DNA of 64,000 nucleotides, taken from Variovorax sp. WDL1 (GTDB lineage: Bacteria > Pseudomonadota > Gammaproteobacteria > Burkholderiales > Burkholderiaceae_C). This document shows positions 16,849 through 25,817 of this stretch, piece after piece. The stretch is from NCBI RefSeq assembly GCF_001541225.1, contig NZ_LMTS01000324.1, positions 16,398 to 80,397 on the forward strand, read 5' to 3'. The notes under the pieces were generated by a model, which made no database searches, was not told where the DNA came from, and saw only the letters and a program-made list of their open reading frames with translations. Positions within the stretch are counted from its first letter, which is position 1. Every line of letters begins with the position of its first letter. The translations under genes were made by a program, and so were the position numbers.

Positions 16849-17820
16849 ATGGACTGGCTGACGGACATCTTCGCCAACGTGCAGCAGTGGCTCTTCGAAG
16901 CCGCGGTGCAGCCGCTGGTCTACGCCGTCGGCCTCGGCGGGTGGGTCGAGGACGCCTTCAACGCCACAGGCTGGCTTTTGGTCGGGCTGATCCAGATCGG
17001 CGTGCTGGTCGCGCTCATCGGCCCCCTGCAGCGCTGGCGCCCGGCCGAGCCGGTGGTCGACCGGCCGGCCATCCGCACCGACATCCTCTACACGCTGATC
17101 CATCGGCTGGGCCTCTTTCGCCTGGCCATGTTCTTCGCGGTCGATCCACTGTTCGACGACGTGTTGGGCGCTGTGCGCGCTGCCGGCTGGGGCTCCGCCC
17201 ACCTGGACCAGCTCTGGCCGGGCATGACGGACATCCCCTGGGTCGCCTTCGCCATCTACCTGGTGGTGCTGGATTTCGTCGAATACCTCATCCACCGCGG
17301 GCAGCACCGCTTCAACTGGTGGTGGGCGCTGCATTCGCTGCACCACTCGCAGCGGCAGATGACCATGTGGAGCGACAACCGCAACCACCTGCTCGACGAC
17401 CTGATCCACGACTCCATCATCGTCGTGGTGGCCCAGGTGATCGGCGTGGCGCCGGGGCAGTTCATCGTCCTTGTCGCCTTCACGCAGCTCAGCGAGAGCC
17501 TGCAGCACGCCAACCTGCGCTGGAGCTTCGGCGCGCTCGGCGGGCGGCTCTGGATCAGCCCTCGCTTTCATCGCGTGCACCACAGCATCGGCATCGGCCA
17601 CGAATCGAAAGGCCCGCGCACGCTCGGTGGCCACAACTTCGGCGTGCTGCTGCCGTGGTGGGACATGCTGTTTCGCACCGTGAGTTTCGAGGATCGTTAC
17701 GACCCGACGGGCGTGCGCGACCAGGTCGAGCCCGATGCGCATGGCCGGGTGCGGGATTACGGCCGCGGCTTCTGGTCGCAGCAGTGGCTGGGCCTGAAGC
17801 GGCTGGCGGACCGCGGTTGA
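16849..17820 (+). CDS. Sterol desaturase / fatty acid hydroxylase superfamily membrane protein
   Basis: A 323-residue integral membrane protein with about four hydrophobic segments (near 10-50, 80-100, 135-165 and 190-215). It carries the di-iron histidine clusters of this superfamily: HRGQH in LIHRGQHRF, HSLHHS, and HRVHHS with a final GGHNFG. Substrates in the superfamily include sterols, fatty acids, carotenoids and ornithine lipids, and none can be chosen from sequence. The ATG at 16849 is preferred. The frame is open to 16804, which would overlap the deacetylase. It is followed by a membrane-protein gene 71 bases downstream. Confidence 0.83.
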   Translation: MDWLTDIFANVQQWLFEAAVQPLVYAVGLGGWVEDAFNATGWLLVGLIQIGVLVALIGPLQRWRPAEPVVDRPAIRTDILYTLIHRLGLFRLAMFFAVDPLFDDVLGAVRAAGWGSAHLDQLWPGMTDIPWVAFAIYLVVLDFVEYLIHRGQHRFNWWWALHSLHHSQRQMTMWSDNRNHLLDDLIHDSIIVVVAQVIGVAPGQFIVLVAFTQLSESLQHANLRWSFGALGGRLWISPRFHRVHHSIGIGHESKGPRTLGGHNFGVLLPWWDMLFRTVSFEDRYDPTGVRDQVEPDAHGRVRDYGRGFWSQQWLGLKRLADRG

Positions 17821-17891
17821 ACAGGGTCGCGCGGCTCATGCCGGGGTCATTGAGCCCCGCGTTCACCCGCTGGCGTTATCCTCGGCCCCCG

Positions 17892-18764
17892 ATGCGTCTC
17901 CTCCTCGACTCCTTCTGGCGATCGGTTGCCTATTGCATGCACCCGCGGGTGATCGTGCTGTCGCTGCTTCCGCTCGGGCTCATGGTGCTGCTGGCCGCGC
18001 TGCTCGGATACTTCTACTGGGACGCCACCGTCGCCTGGACGCGCGAGGCGCTCGAGGCCTGGCCGCTGCTGGCCAGTTTCTGGGGCTGGATCGGGCGGCT
18101 GTTCTCCGGCGACGTCACTTCCGTGGTCGCGCCGATGGTCGTCGTGATCGCCGCGACGCCGTTGATCGTGGTGGTGGCGCTGCTGGTCGTCTCCGGCCTG
18201 ATGGCGCCGGCGCTGACGCGACTGGTGGCCGAGCGCCGCTTCCCGGCGCTGGAGCAGAAAAAGGGCGCTTCATTCGTCGGCAGCGTGTTCCGCTCGCTGG
18301 GCCTCACGGTCCTGGCGCTGCTTGCGCTGGTGGTGTCGATGCCGCTATGGCTGATCCCGCCCCTGGTGCTGATCCTGCCGCCGCTGATCTGGGGCTGGCT
18401 GACCTACCGCGTGATGAGCTTCGACGCCCTCGCAGAGCACGCGAGCCCCGAGGAGCGTGCGACCCTGCTGCGCGACCACCATCTGCCGCTGCTCGGCATC
18501 GGTGTGCTGTGCGGCTACCTGGGCGCGGCGCCAAGCATCGTCTGGGCGTCCGGGCTGCTCTTCGTCGCTGCCTTCCTGGTGCTGGCGCCGCTCGCGATCT
18601 GGATCTACACGCTGGTGTTCGCCTTTTCCGCGCTCTGGTTCTCGCACTACTGCCTGGACGCGCTGGCCAAGCTGCGGGCGCAGCGCGCTGCGGCGGCCCT
18701 TCCCACCACGGCGGCCGAGGCGGCGGACGCCCGCGCTGTCGCAACCCAATGGGGTGCTCCATGA
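17892..18764 (+). CDS. EI24-domain integral membrane protein (CysZ-like)
   Basis: A 290-residue protein with about six strongly hydrophobic segments and the EI24/CysZ-type start LLLDSFWRSVAYCMHPRV. The charged loop LVAERRFPALEQKKG and the segment MSFDALAEHASPEERATLLRDH are typical of Burkholderiales members of this group. CysZ transports sulfate in some bacteria, but this branch is uncharacterised and no sulfur genes are adjacent. The start at ATG 17892 is chosen because it matches the usual N-terminus; an upstream in-frame ATG at 17838 is possible. The stop overlaps the next start as ATGA. Confidence 0.8.
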   Translation: MRLLLDSFWRSVAYCMHPRVIVLSLLPLGLMVLLAALLGYFYWDATVAWTREALEAWPLLASFWGWIGRLFSGDVTSVVAPMVVVIAATPLIVVVALLVVSGLMAPALTRLVAERRFPALEQKKGASFVGSVFRSLGLTVLALLALVVSMPLWLIPPLVLILPPLIWGWLTYRVMSFDALAEHASPEERATLLRDHHLPLLGIGVLCGYLGAAPSIVWASGLLFVAAFLVLAPLAIWIYTLVFAFSALWFSHYCLDALAKLRAQRAAAALPTTAAEAADARAVATQWGAP

Positions 18765-19561
18765 CCCGTCTCATCGGCCTGCTCGTCGTCGGCGACGAGA
18801 TCCTCTCCGGCAAGCGCGCCGACAAGCACATGCCCAAGCTGATCGAACTGCTCGCCGCTCGCGGCCTGCAACTGGCCTGGGCCGAATACGTGGGCGACGA
18901 GCCGACCCGCATCACCGCTGCGCTGGGGCGCGCCTTCGCATCGGGCGACATCGTGTTCTCTACCGGCGGCATAGGCGCCACGCCCGATGACCACACGCGC
19001 CAGTGCGCGGCCGCGGCGCTGGGCGTGCCGCTGGCCTTGCATCCCGAGGCCGAGGTCCTGATCCGGGAACGCATGCAGGACACGGCGCGCGAGCAGGGCA
19101 CCGTCTATGAGCCGGACCGCCCCGACAACATCCATCGCCTCAACATGGGCGTGTTCCCGCTCGGGGCGAAGATCATCCGCAACCCCTACAACAAGATCCC
19201 CGGCTTCAGCGTGGCCGACGTGCATTTCGTGCCCGGCTTCCCCGTCATGGCCTGGCCGATGATCGAGTCGGTGCTCGACGAGCGCTACGGCCACCTGTTC
19301 GCCCGCGGCCGCTCGGTCGAGAAGTCGGTGATCGTCTACGGTGCCATGGAAGCCACGCTCACGCCGCTGATGGAGGCTGTCGAGCGCACGCATCCGGGCA
19401 TCAAGGTCTTCAGCCTGCCCAGCGTCGACCACGCCGAGCACGGTCGCCACATCGAACTCGGCGTCAAGGGCGACGCCGAGCGCGTCGACGCGGCCTATGC
19501 GCAGCTGCTCGAAGGCCTGCACAGTTTTAATGCGCGTCTTGGCCCCGAATTGGTGCGTTGA
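18761..19561 (+). CDS. Competence/damage-inducible protein A-type molybdopterin-binding domain protein
   Basis: A 266-residue protein built around the MoCF/CinA-like fold: GDEILSGKR near residue 11-19, FSTGGIGATPDD near 65-76, and the family segment RPDNIHRLNMGVFPLGAKIIRNPYNKIPGF. It lacks the C-terminal nicotinamide-nucleotide amidase domain of full CinA. The exact reaction is unknown; nucleotide or pterin binding is inferred. It is coupled to the EI24 gene by ATGA. Its 3' end and stop codon overlap the first of two NtrC-like sites that serve the downstream glnA promoter. Confidence 0.85.
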   Translation: MTRLIGLLVVGDEILSGKRADKHMPKLIELLAARGLQLAWAEYVGDEPTRITAALGRAFASGDIVFSTGGIGATPDDHTRQCAAAALGVPLALHPEAEVLIRERMQDTAREQGTVYEPDRPDNIHRLNMGVFPLGAKIIRNPYNKIPGFSVADVHFVPGFPVMAWPMIESVLDERYGHLFARGRSVEKSVIVYGAMEATLTPLMEAVERTHPGIKVFSLPSVDHAEHGRHIELGVKGDAERVDAAYAQLLEGLHSFNARLGPELVR

Positions 19562-19585
19562 GCTGACAGGCACCAATTTGGTTAC
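19541..19585 (+). promoter_or_regulatory. Two NtrC-like enhancer sites upstream of glnA
   Basis: Against the enteric NtrC pattern TGCACCA-N3-TGGTGCA, site 1 (19541-19557) and site 2 (19569-19585, GGCACCAATTTGGTTAC) each match 10 of 14 positions. Their centres are 28 bp apart, close to three helical turns, and lie roughly 95 and 122 bp before the predicted start of transcription. Confidence 0.6.
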
Positions 19586-19644
19586 AACTTGCCTGCTTTT
19601 GGGCGCATCGCACGGTGCTTCATGCCGCTACATGCCCCTGACAA

Positions 19645-19660
19645 TGGCACAGAAACTGCA
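19645..19660 (+). promoter_or_regulatory. Sigma-54 promoter of glnA
   Basis: TGGCAC (19645-19650) and CTGCA (19656-19660) have the exact -24/-12 spacing of sigma-54 promoters, with GG and GC ten bases apart. Transcription would start near 19671, about 40 bases before the glnA ATG. ntrB and ntrC downstream supply the activator. Confidence 0.75.
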
Positions 19661-19711
19661 TCCTCGAACGCTGCTGTATTTCCAACCACTACCAATCCTA
19701 GGAGAAGCCTG

Positions 19712-21127
19712 ATGGCTAAGACCGTCGCCGATGTACTCAAACTCGTCAAGGAAAACGAGGTCAAGTTCGTCGACTTTCGATTCACCGACACCCGCGGCAA
19801 AGAGCAGCACGTGACCGTGCCGGTCTCGCACTTCGACGAGGGCAAGTTCAACGACGGTCACGCCTTCGACGGTTCGTCGATCGCCGGTTGGAAGGGCATC
19901 GAGGCCTCGGACATGCTGCTCATGCCCGATCCGAACACCGCCAACATCGATCCCTTCTTCGAAGAAACCACCCTGATCCTGACCTGCGACGTGGTCGACC
20001 CGACCGACGGCAAACCCTACGAGCGCGATCCGCGCTCGCTGGCCAAGCGCGCAGAGGCCTACATGAAGGCCTCCGGCCTGGGCGACACCGCCTTCTTCGG
20101 GCCGGAGCCCGAGTTCTTCGTCTTCGACGGCGTGCGCTGGCAGAACGACATGTCCGGCTGCTACGTCAAGATCGAGTCCGAAGAGGCCTCGTGGAACACC
20201 GGCAAGGAGTTCGAGCACGGCAACACCGGCCACCGCCCCGCCGTCAAGGGCGGCTACTTCCCCGTTCCGCCGGTCGACAGCTTCCAGGACATGCGCTCCG
20301 AGATGTGCCTGGTGCTCGAGTCGCTGGGCATCCCGGTCGAAGTGCATCACCACGAAGTGGCGAACGCCGGCCAGATGGAGCTCGGCACCAAGTTCAGCAC
20401 GCTGATCCAGCGCGCCGACTGGGTCCAGCTGCAGAAGTACGTGATCCACAACGTGGCCCATGCCTACGGCAAGACCGCCACCTTCATGCCCAAGCCCATC
20501 GTAGGCGACAACGGCTCCGGCATGCACGTGCACCAGTCGGTCTGGAAAGACGGCAAGAACCTGTTCGCCGGCGACGGCTACGCAGGCCTGAGCGACTTCG
20601 CGCTGCACTACATCGGCGGCATCATCAAGCATGCCCGCGCGCTGAACGCCATCACCAACCCCGGCACCAACAGCTACAAGCGCCTGGTGCCCGGCTTCGA
20701 AGCCCCGGTGAAGCTGGCCTACTCGGCCAAGAACCGCTCGGCCTCGATCCGCATCCCGTTCGTGGCCAACCCGAAGGGCCGCCGCGTCGAAGCGCGCTTC
20801 CCCGATCCGATGATGAACCCCTACCTCGGCTTCGCCGCCATGCTGATGGCAGGCCTGGACGGCGTTGAGAACAAGATCCATCCGGGCGAGGCTGCCAGCA
20901 AGGACCTCTACCACCTGCCGCCGGAGGAAGACGCGCTGATCCCGACCGTGTGCCACAGCCTCGACCAGGCGCTCGACTATCTCGACAAGGACCGTGCCTT
21001 CCTGACCAAGGGCGGCGTGTTCACCGATGCATACATCGACGCCTACATCGACCTCAAGATGCAGGAAGTCACGCGCTTCCGCATGGCCACGCACCCGGTC
21101 GAGTTCGACATGTACTACTCCCTGTAA
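19712..21127 (+). CDS. glnA: Glutamine synthetase type I
   Basis: It forms glutamine from glutamate, ammonia and ATP as a cytosolic dodecamer and is the main entry of nitrogen. The 471-residue protein shows the beta-grasp start, the active-site segments FDGSSIAGW and NGSGMHVHQSVWKDG, and NRSASIRIPF. The adenylylation tyrosine is Tyr400 in KDLYHLPPEE, so it is a GSI-beta enzyme controlled by GlnE. The ATG at 19712 follows AGGAGAAG. Upstream frame to 19589 is not coding because the sigma-54 promoter lies there. A strong terminator follows the stop. Control by NtrC and sigma-54 is predicted. Confidence 0.98.
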   Translation: MAKTVADVLKLVKENEVKFVDFRFTDTRGKEQHVTVPVSHFDEGKFNDGHAFDGSSIAGWKGIEASDMLLMPDPNTANIDPFFEETTLILTCDVVDPTDGKPYERDPRSLAKRAEAYMKASGLGDTAFFGPEPEFFVFDGVRWQNDMSGCYVKIESEEASWNTGKEFEHGNTGHRPAVKGGYFPVPPVDSFQDMRSEMCLVLESLGIPVEVHHHEVANAGQMELGTKFSTLIQRADWVQLQKYVIHNVAHAYGKTATFMPKPIVGDNGSGMHVHQSVWKDGKNLFAGDGYAGLSDFALHYIGGIIKHARALNAITNPGTNSYKRLVPGFEAPVKLAYSAKNRSASIRIPFVANPKGRRVEARFPDPMMNPYLGFAAMLMAGLDGVENKIHPGEAASKDLYHLPPEEDALIPTVCHSLDQALDYLDKDRAFLTKGGVFTDAYIDAYIDLKMQEVTRFRMATHPVEFDMYYSL

Positions 21128-21162
21128 GGGCATCGCCCTCCCGGGGCGCCTTTCAGTGAAAT

Positions 21163-21187
21163 AAAGGACGGCTTGCCGTCCTTTTTT
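21163..21187 (+). terminator. Intrinsic terminator after glnA
   Basis: A nine-pair stem AAGGACGGC/GCCGTCCTT with a TT loop (21164-21183) runs into a T-run ending at 21187. It separates glnA from the following gene and ntrBC. Confidence 0.9.
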
Positions 21188-21261
21188 CTTGGGGCGATGG
21201 CCTCCCGTGGTCGTGCCGTCGAATTGCACGAAAATGCCGTCCGGTTGCCCACTTTCATACG

Positions 21262-21777
21262 ATGATCATGAAGACTTCTTTCGTTTACCTGCTGGCCGCC
21301 ATGGCAGCGGCCGGCGTCCACATGCAGGCCCAGGCGCAGCAGGAACGCGTCTGGCGCTGCGGCAACGAGTACACCAACAACGCAGCCATGGCCCAGCAGC
21401 GCGGCTGCAAGGTCATGGAAGGCGGCAACGTGACCGTGGTACAGGGGAGCCGGCCGGTTGCGGCGGCTGCTCCAAGCAGCGGAAGTAGCGCCGTGCGGGC
21501 ACCGGCCGGCAGCCCGCGCGTCGAAAGCGTCGACCAGCGCGCCCGCGACGGCGAAGCCCGATCGGTGCTGGAGTCCGAGCTCAAGAAGGCCGAGGAGCGC
21601 CAGGCCCAACTGCTCAGGGAATACAACAACGGCGAGCCCGAGAAGCAGGGCAGCGAGTCCCGCAACTACCAGAAGTACCTCGACCGCGTGGCCGAGATGA
21701 AGGCCGAGATCGCCCGCAACGAGAGCGACATCGCCGGCATCCGCCGGGAGATCGGCCGACTGCCGGCCGCGCGCTGA
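21262..21777 (+). CDS. Exported hypothetical protein with C-terminal coiled coil
   Basis: A 171-residue protein with a signal peptide ending MQAQAQQ near residue 26. The next 25 residues (VWRCGNEYTNNAAMAQQRGCKVM) hold two cysteines in a pattern seen in short exported proteins of Burkholderiales. After an Ala/Ser linker the C-terminal half (about 95-168) is rich in Glu, Lys and Arg with heptad-like spacing, suggesting a coiled coil. Function is unknown. The start is ATG 21262 or 21268. The stop overlaps the ntrB start as TGATG, so it is placed in the ntrBC message between glnA and ntrB. Confidence 0.7.
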   Translation: MIMKTSFVYLLAAMAAAGVHMQAQAQQERVWRCGNEYTNNAAMAQQRGCKVMEGGNVTVVQGSRPVAAAAPSSGSSAVRAPAGSPRVESVDQRARDGEARSVLESELKKAEERQAQLLREYNNGEPEKQGSESRNYQKYLDRVAEMKAEIARNESDIAGIRREIGRLPAAR

Positions 21778-22853
21778 TGGCCTTCGGCAAGTCCGCTGCC
21801 GCCGCCAAGCGCTTCCAGGCCTTCGACCTCCTTTCCACGCTGATCGCGGTAGTGCGCACCGACGGCTCGGTGCTCTTTGCCAATGCCGGCCTCGAGGACG
21901 CGCTGGGCACCTCGCGCCGCACGCTCGAAGGCTCGCAGTTCGGCGCCTGCTTCCACGAACCCCAGGTGCTGCGCACCGCCATCGACGGCGCTCGCAGCAA
22001 CGACTTCGCCACGCTGCGCTACGAGGCCTTCCTGCGCCGCGTCAACCACGAGCTGATGCCCGTGCAGGTGACGCTCGCGCAAGGCGACCGCAAGGGCGAG
22101 CTGATCATCGAGATGTCGCCGCTCGAGCAGCAGGTGCGGCAGGACCGCGAGGAGCGCCTGCTCGACCAGGCGCAGGCCAACAAGGAGCTGATCCGCAACC
22201 TCGCGCATGAGATCAAGAACCCGCTGGGCGGCATCCGCGGCGCGGCGCAGCTGCTGCAGATGGAGGTGGAGTCGCGCGACCTGGTCGAGTACACGCAGGT
22301 CATCATCCACGAGGCCGATCGCTTGCAGACTCTCGTCGATCGCCTGCTGGCGCCGCACCGCCGCCCGCACGTGGTCGGCGACGTCAACATCCACGAAGTC
22401 TGCGAGCGCGTGCGTTCGGTGATCCTCGCCGAGTTCCCGCGCGACCTGCACATCGAACGCGACTTCGACGTATCGATTCCGGAGTTTCGCGGCGACCGCG
22501 AGCAACTCATCCAGGCCACGCTCAACATCGTCCACAACGCTGCCCAGGCGCTCGCCGAGCGGCGCGCGGCGGGCGATGCGCGCATTACCTTCAAGACTCG
22601 CATCGCGCGCCAGGTGATATTCAACAAGCAGTGGTATCGACTGGCACTGGAATTGCATGTCATCGACAATGGACCGGGTGTGCCGGACGCGATCAAGGAC
22701 CGCATCTTCTATCCGCTGGTGTCGGGCAGGGAAGGCGGGACAGGCCTTGGATTGACGCTGGCACAGACTTTCGTGCAACAGCACCATGGCGTGATCGAGT
22801 GCGACAGTGTCCCGGGCCGGACTGATTTCAAGATATTGATACCGTTGCCTTAG
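21777..22853 (+). CDS. glnL: Nitrogen regulation sensor histidine kinase NtrB
   Basis: It phosphorylates and dephosphorylates NtrC in response to PII signalling of nitrogen status. The 358-residue cytosolic protein has a PAS domain (about 15-110), an HisKA helix with phospho-accepting His144 in NLAHEIKNPLGGIRGA, and an HATPase domain with N-box IVHNAAQAL, G1 box DNGPGVP and G2 box GGTGLGL. No membrane segment is present, as expected for NtrB. It overlaps the upstream exported-protein gene by one base and precedes ntrC by 20 bases. Confidence 0.96.
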   Translation: MAFGKSAAAAKRFQAFDLLSTLIAVVRTDGSVLFANAGLEDALGTSRRTLEGSQFGACFHEPQVLRTAIDGARSNDFATLRYEAFLRRVNHELMPVQVTLAQGDRKGELIIEMSPLEQQVRQDREERLLDQAQANKELIRNLAHEIKNPLGGIRGAAQLLQMEVESRDLVEYTQVIIHEADRLQTLVDRLLAPHRRPHVVGDVNIHEVCERVRSVILAEFPRDLHIERDFDVSIPEFRGDREQLIQATLNIVHNAAQALAERRAAGDARITFKTRIARQVIFNKQWYRLALELHVIDNGPGVPDAIKDRIFYPLVSGREGGTGLGLTLAQTFVQQHHGVIECDSVPGRTDFKILIPLP

Positions 22854-22873
22854 GACAGGGAAGAAGGAACTGC

Positions 22874-24391
22874 ATGAAGCCGATCTGGATAGTGGATGAC
22901 GACCAATCGATACGCTTCGTGCTTGAGAAGGCGCTGCTGCGCGAGGACCTGCCCACCCGCAGCTTCACCAACACCCGCGAGGTGCTGGCCGCGCTCGAAG
23001 CCGCGGCCGACGACGAGATGCTCGGCCCCCAGGTACTGGTGAGCGACATCCGCATGCCAGGCGGCTCGGGCCTCGACCTGCTCGACAAGATCAAGGCCAA
23101 GCATCCCGGCCTGCCGGTCATCATCATGACCGCCTTCTCCGACCTAGACAGTGCCGTCTCGGCCTTCCAGGGCGGCGCCTTCGAGTACCTGCCCAAGCCC
23201 TTCGATCTGCCGCGCGCCGTGGAACTGATCCGCCGTGCCGTCGACGAGAGCCAGCGCGAGGAAGTGGCAGAAGAGCGCATGGCCGCCACCCCCGAAATGC
23301 TGGGCCAGGCGCCGGCCATGCAGGACGTCTTCCGCGCCATCGGGCGGCTGTCGCAGAGCAATGTGACGGTGCTGATCACCGGCGAGTCCGGCAGCGGCAA
23401 GGAACTGGTCGCACGCGCGCTGCACAAGCATTCGCCGCGCGCCAACGGGCCCTTCGTGGCCATCAACACCGCGGCGATCCCGAAGGACCTGCTCGAGAGC
23501 GAGCTCTTCGGCCACGAGCGAGGTGCCTTCACCGGCGCGCAGACCATGCGGCGCGGGCGCTTCGAGCAGGCCGAGGGCGGCACGCTCTTTCTCGACGAGA
23601 TCGGCGACATGCCCTTCGACCTGCAGACGCGCCTGCTGCGCGTGCTGAGCGATGGGCACTTCTACCGTGTGGGCGGCCACAACTCGGTCAAGGCCAACGT
23701 GCGCGTGATCGCGGCCACGCACCAGGACCTGGAGCTGCGGGTGAAGCAGGGGGGCTTTCGCGAAGACCTGTTTCACCGCCTCAACGTCATCCGGCTGCGG
23801 CTGCCTGCCTTGCGCGAGCGAGGCGAGGACGTGCCTGCACTTACCCGCCACTTCCTGCAGCAGAGCGCCAAGCAGCTCGGCGTCGAGCCCAAGCGCATCT
23901 CGGACGCAGCGCTGGCGCGGCTGTCGACTTTCGCATTCCCCGGCAACGTCCGGCAGCTCGAGAACATCTGCCACTGGCTGACCGTGATGGCGCCGGCGCA
24001 GCTGATCGAGGCCAAGGACCTGCCCCCCGAGGTGATGGCCGGTGCGCCGGTCGAGGCGCCGCTCTCCGCGGCGAGCGCCGCCCCGGCGGCGGCCGGCGAA
24101 CGCGAGGCTGCCGCTCCTTCAGCCGTGCCCCCCGCGGCCGCGGTGCCAGCCGCGCCGGCTGCCGCTGTAGGTCAGGTCGCCGGCTGGGAAAGCGGCTTGG
24201 AGCAGGAAGCCCAGAGCCTGCTGGCGGCCGGGCGCCACGATGTCTGGGACACGTTGTCGCGCCGCTTCGAATCGCGTCTGATCCTCACCGCCCTGGCCAA
24301 CACGCGGGGCCGCCGCATCGAGGCAGCTCAGAAGCTCGGCATCGGCCGCAACACCATCACACGCAAGATCCAGGAGCTGGGCCTCGAGTAG
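22874..24391 (+). CDS. glnG: Nitrogen regulation response regulator NtrC
   Basis: A sigma-54-dependent transcription activator of nitrogen assimilation genes. The 505 residues comprise a receiver domain with phospho-acceptor Asp58 in SDIRMPG, an AAA+ domain with Walker A GESGSGKE and the sigma-54 contact loop GAFTGA, and a Fis-type helix-turn-helix at the end (EAAQKLGIGRNTITRKIQEL). Between the AAA+ and DNA-binding domains is a Pro/Ala-rich linker of about 50 residues, longer than in enteric NtrC. It probably acts on the two sites before glnA and perhaps on other sigma-54 promoters in the window. Confidence 0.97.
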   Translation: MKPIWIVDDDQSIRFVLEKALLREDLPTRSFTNTREVLAALEAAADDEMLGPQVLVSDIRMPGGSGLDLLDKIKAKHPGLPVIIMTAFSDLDSAVSAFQGGAFEYLPKPFDLPRAVELIRRAVDESQREEVAEERMAATPEMLGQAPAMQDVFRAIGRLSQSNVTVLITGESGSGKELVARALHKHSPRANGPFVAINTAAIPKDLLESELFGHERGAFTGAQTMRRGRFEQAEGGTLFLDEIGDMPFDLQTRLLRVLSDGHFYRVGGHNSVKANVRVIAATHQDLELRVKQGGFREDLFHRLNVIRLRLPALRERGEDVPALTRHFLQQSAKQLGVEPKRISDAALARLSTFAFPGNVRQLENICHWLTVMAPAQLIEAKDLPPEVMAGAPVEAPLSAASAAPAAAGEREAAAPSAVPPAAAVPAAPAAAVGQVAGWESGLEQEAQSLLAAGRHDVWDTLSRRFESRLILTALANTRGRRIEAAQKLGIGRNTITRKIQELGLE

Positions 24392-24416
24392 GTCAGCGCG
24401 GGGCCGCGGCCTGTGC

Positions 24417-24938
24417 TCAGCGGCTGCGCTGGCCCAGCGTCAGCGTGTCGAGCTGGAACTGGCCGCTCCTGTCCCACAGCCAGGTGTCGACATAGGTGTG
24501 CGCGCCGAGCTTGCCCGGGTTCGGCAGCGGCGAGGCCTCGCGGATCAGCTCGGCAATCTTGCCGCTGACCTCCGGTGCGTGGCTTGGCGTGCGCGTGAAG
24601 TGCACGCCCTTTACCTGCCCCGTGGCGTCGATGTCGGTTTCGGTCACCACCACGGCGTACACCAACGGCGGGATCTTCCCCTTGTAGATGCGCTTGGGAT
24701 AGGCGTTGTAGATGTGCCGGGCGCCGACCTTCCGATACGCGCGCACGGCCGGCGTCTGCGCGGTGATGAGGCGCACGGTGGGCACGTCGGCGGAGGGCCT
24801 GGACACTTCGTCCGCAGGCTTGTCGGCCTCGCGCGAAGCCGCGGGGCCTGCGGCGTCCGGCTTGAAGATCGAGCAGGCGGACAGAGCGAGCGTGGCCGCC
24901 AGCAGCGCGGCCTTGAATGCAGTGGTCGAAGTTTTCAT
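24417..24938 (-). CDS. Putative lipoprotein with TonB C-terminal-like fold
   Basis: A 173-residue protein with a lipoprotein signal: lipobox LSAC with Cys near residue 22, after a hydrophobic helix. The mature part is Pro/Ala/Asp rich to about 55, then has a compact domain with HIYNAYPKRIYKGKIPPLVYAVVVTETDIDATGQVKGVHF and TWLWDRSGQF. The pattern of a parent residue pair, DATGQV and a conserved Trp resembles TonB C-terminal-like domains, but this is inference. It starts at ATG 24938, overlapping the stop of xthA by four bases, so it is translated from the xthA message. Convergent with ntrC. Confidence 0.65.
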   Translation of the reverse strand: MKTSTTAFKAALLAATLALSACSIFKPDAAGPAASREADKPADEVSRPSADVPTVRLITAQTPAVRAYRKVGARHIYNAYPKRIYKGKIPPLVYAVVVTETDIDATGQVKGVHFTRTPSHAPEVSGKIAELIREASPLPNPGKLGAHTYVDTWLWDRSGQFQLDTLTLGQRSR

Positions 24939-25714
24939 GCGTCGAGCTCCAGAATCACGGGGGCATGGTCGCTGGGCTTGTCCCATTTGCGGGGGACGCG
25001 GTCGATGACGCATCCCTTCGCCCGCGGCACCAGCGGCTCGCTCACCAGGATGTGATCGATGCGCAGCCCGCGGTTCTTCTGGTAGCCCAGCATTCGGTAG
25101 TCCCACCAAGAGTAGCTCTTCTCCGGCTGCTCGAACAGGCGGAAGCTGTCCACCAGTCCGAGCTGCAGCAGGGCCTTGAAGTGCTCGCGCTCCTCGGTGG
25201 TGTGATGGATGGTCTCGGCCAGGCCCGCAGGATCGAAGCTGTCGCGGTCCTCCGGCGCGATGTTGAAGTCGCCGAGCACCGCCAGCCGCGGATGCCCCGC
25301 CATTTCTTCGCGCAGCCAGTCGCGCAGTGCTCGCAGCCAGCTCATCTTGTAGGCGAATTTTTCTGTCCCGGGCGCCTGTCCGTTGACGAAGTAGCCGTTG
25401 ACAATGCGCAGCTCGCCGGACGGCGTGTCAAGCGTCGCACTGATGACGCGCGAATGGTCATCCGCGAAGCCGCCGATGTTCTTCGCGACGTCGCGCAGCG
25501 GCGCGAGGCTCAGGATCGCGACGCCGTTGTAGGTCCGCTGCCCGAACACCGCCGCGTGATAGCCGGCTGACTGCAGCACGTCCAGCGGGAACTTGTCGTC
25601 GCTCATCTTGAGCTCCTGCAGGCACAGCACGTCGACAGGGTTGGCGATCAGCCAGTCCAGCACATGCTGGAGCCGGGCGGTGAGGGAATTGACATTCCAG
25701 GTGGCAATTTTCAT
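24935..25714 (-). CDS. xthA: Exodeoxyribonuclease III (AP endonuclease)
   Basis: It cuts DNA at abasic sites and removes 3' blocking groups in base-excision repair. The 259-residue protein opens MKIATWNVNSLTARL and holds the catalytic residues of the family: Glu in CLQELKM, Asp and Asn in LGDFNIAPED, Tyr in NGYFVNGQ, and the final Asp-His in SDHAPVILEL. The frame is open to 25879 upstream, but the ATG at 25714 is the standard start. It is followed directly by the lipoprotein gene. Confidence 0.95.
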   Translation of the reverse strand: MKIATWNVNSLTARLQHVLDWLIANPVDVLCLQELKMSDDKFPLDVLQSAGYHAAVFGQRTYNGVAILSLAPLRDVAKNIGGFADDHSRVISATLDTPSGELRIVNGYFVNGQAPGTEKFAYKMSWLRALRDWLREEMAGHPRLAVLGDFNIAPEDRDSFDPAGLAETIHHTTEEREHFKALLQLGLVDSFRLFEQPEKSYSWWDYRMLGYQKNRGLRIDHILVSEPLVPRAKGCVIDRVPRKWDKPSDHAPVILELDA

Positions 25715-25817
25715 GAGCAGCGTGTGAACGGCTTGGGGGTGATCCAGGGGGCAGGACCGAAGCGTACCCGAGTCCCGCGGCCCTTTCCGTACGACGGGGA
25801 CGCAGACTCTCGCGGCG

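Noticed and set aside
19548..19578. Perfect nine-base inverted repeat AATTGGTGC/GCACCAATT taken at first as a terminator
   Set aside because: No T-run follows. The arms are better explained as the right half of one NtrC site and the left half of the next.
19628..21229. Open frame of 533 codons opposite glnA
   Set aside because: It mirrors glnA codon bias and lacks any domain or ribosome site.
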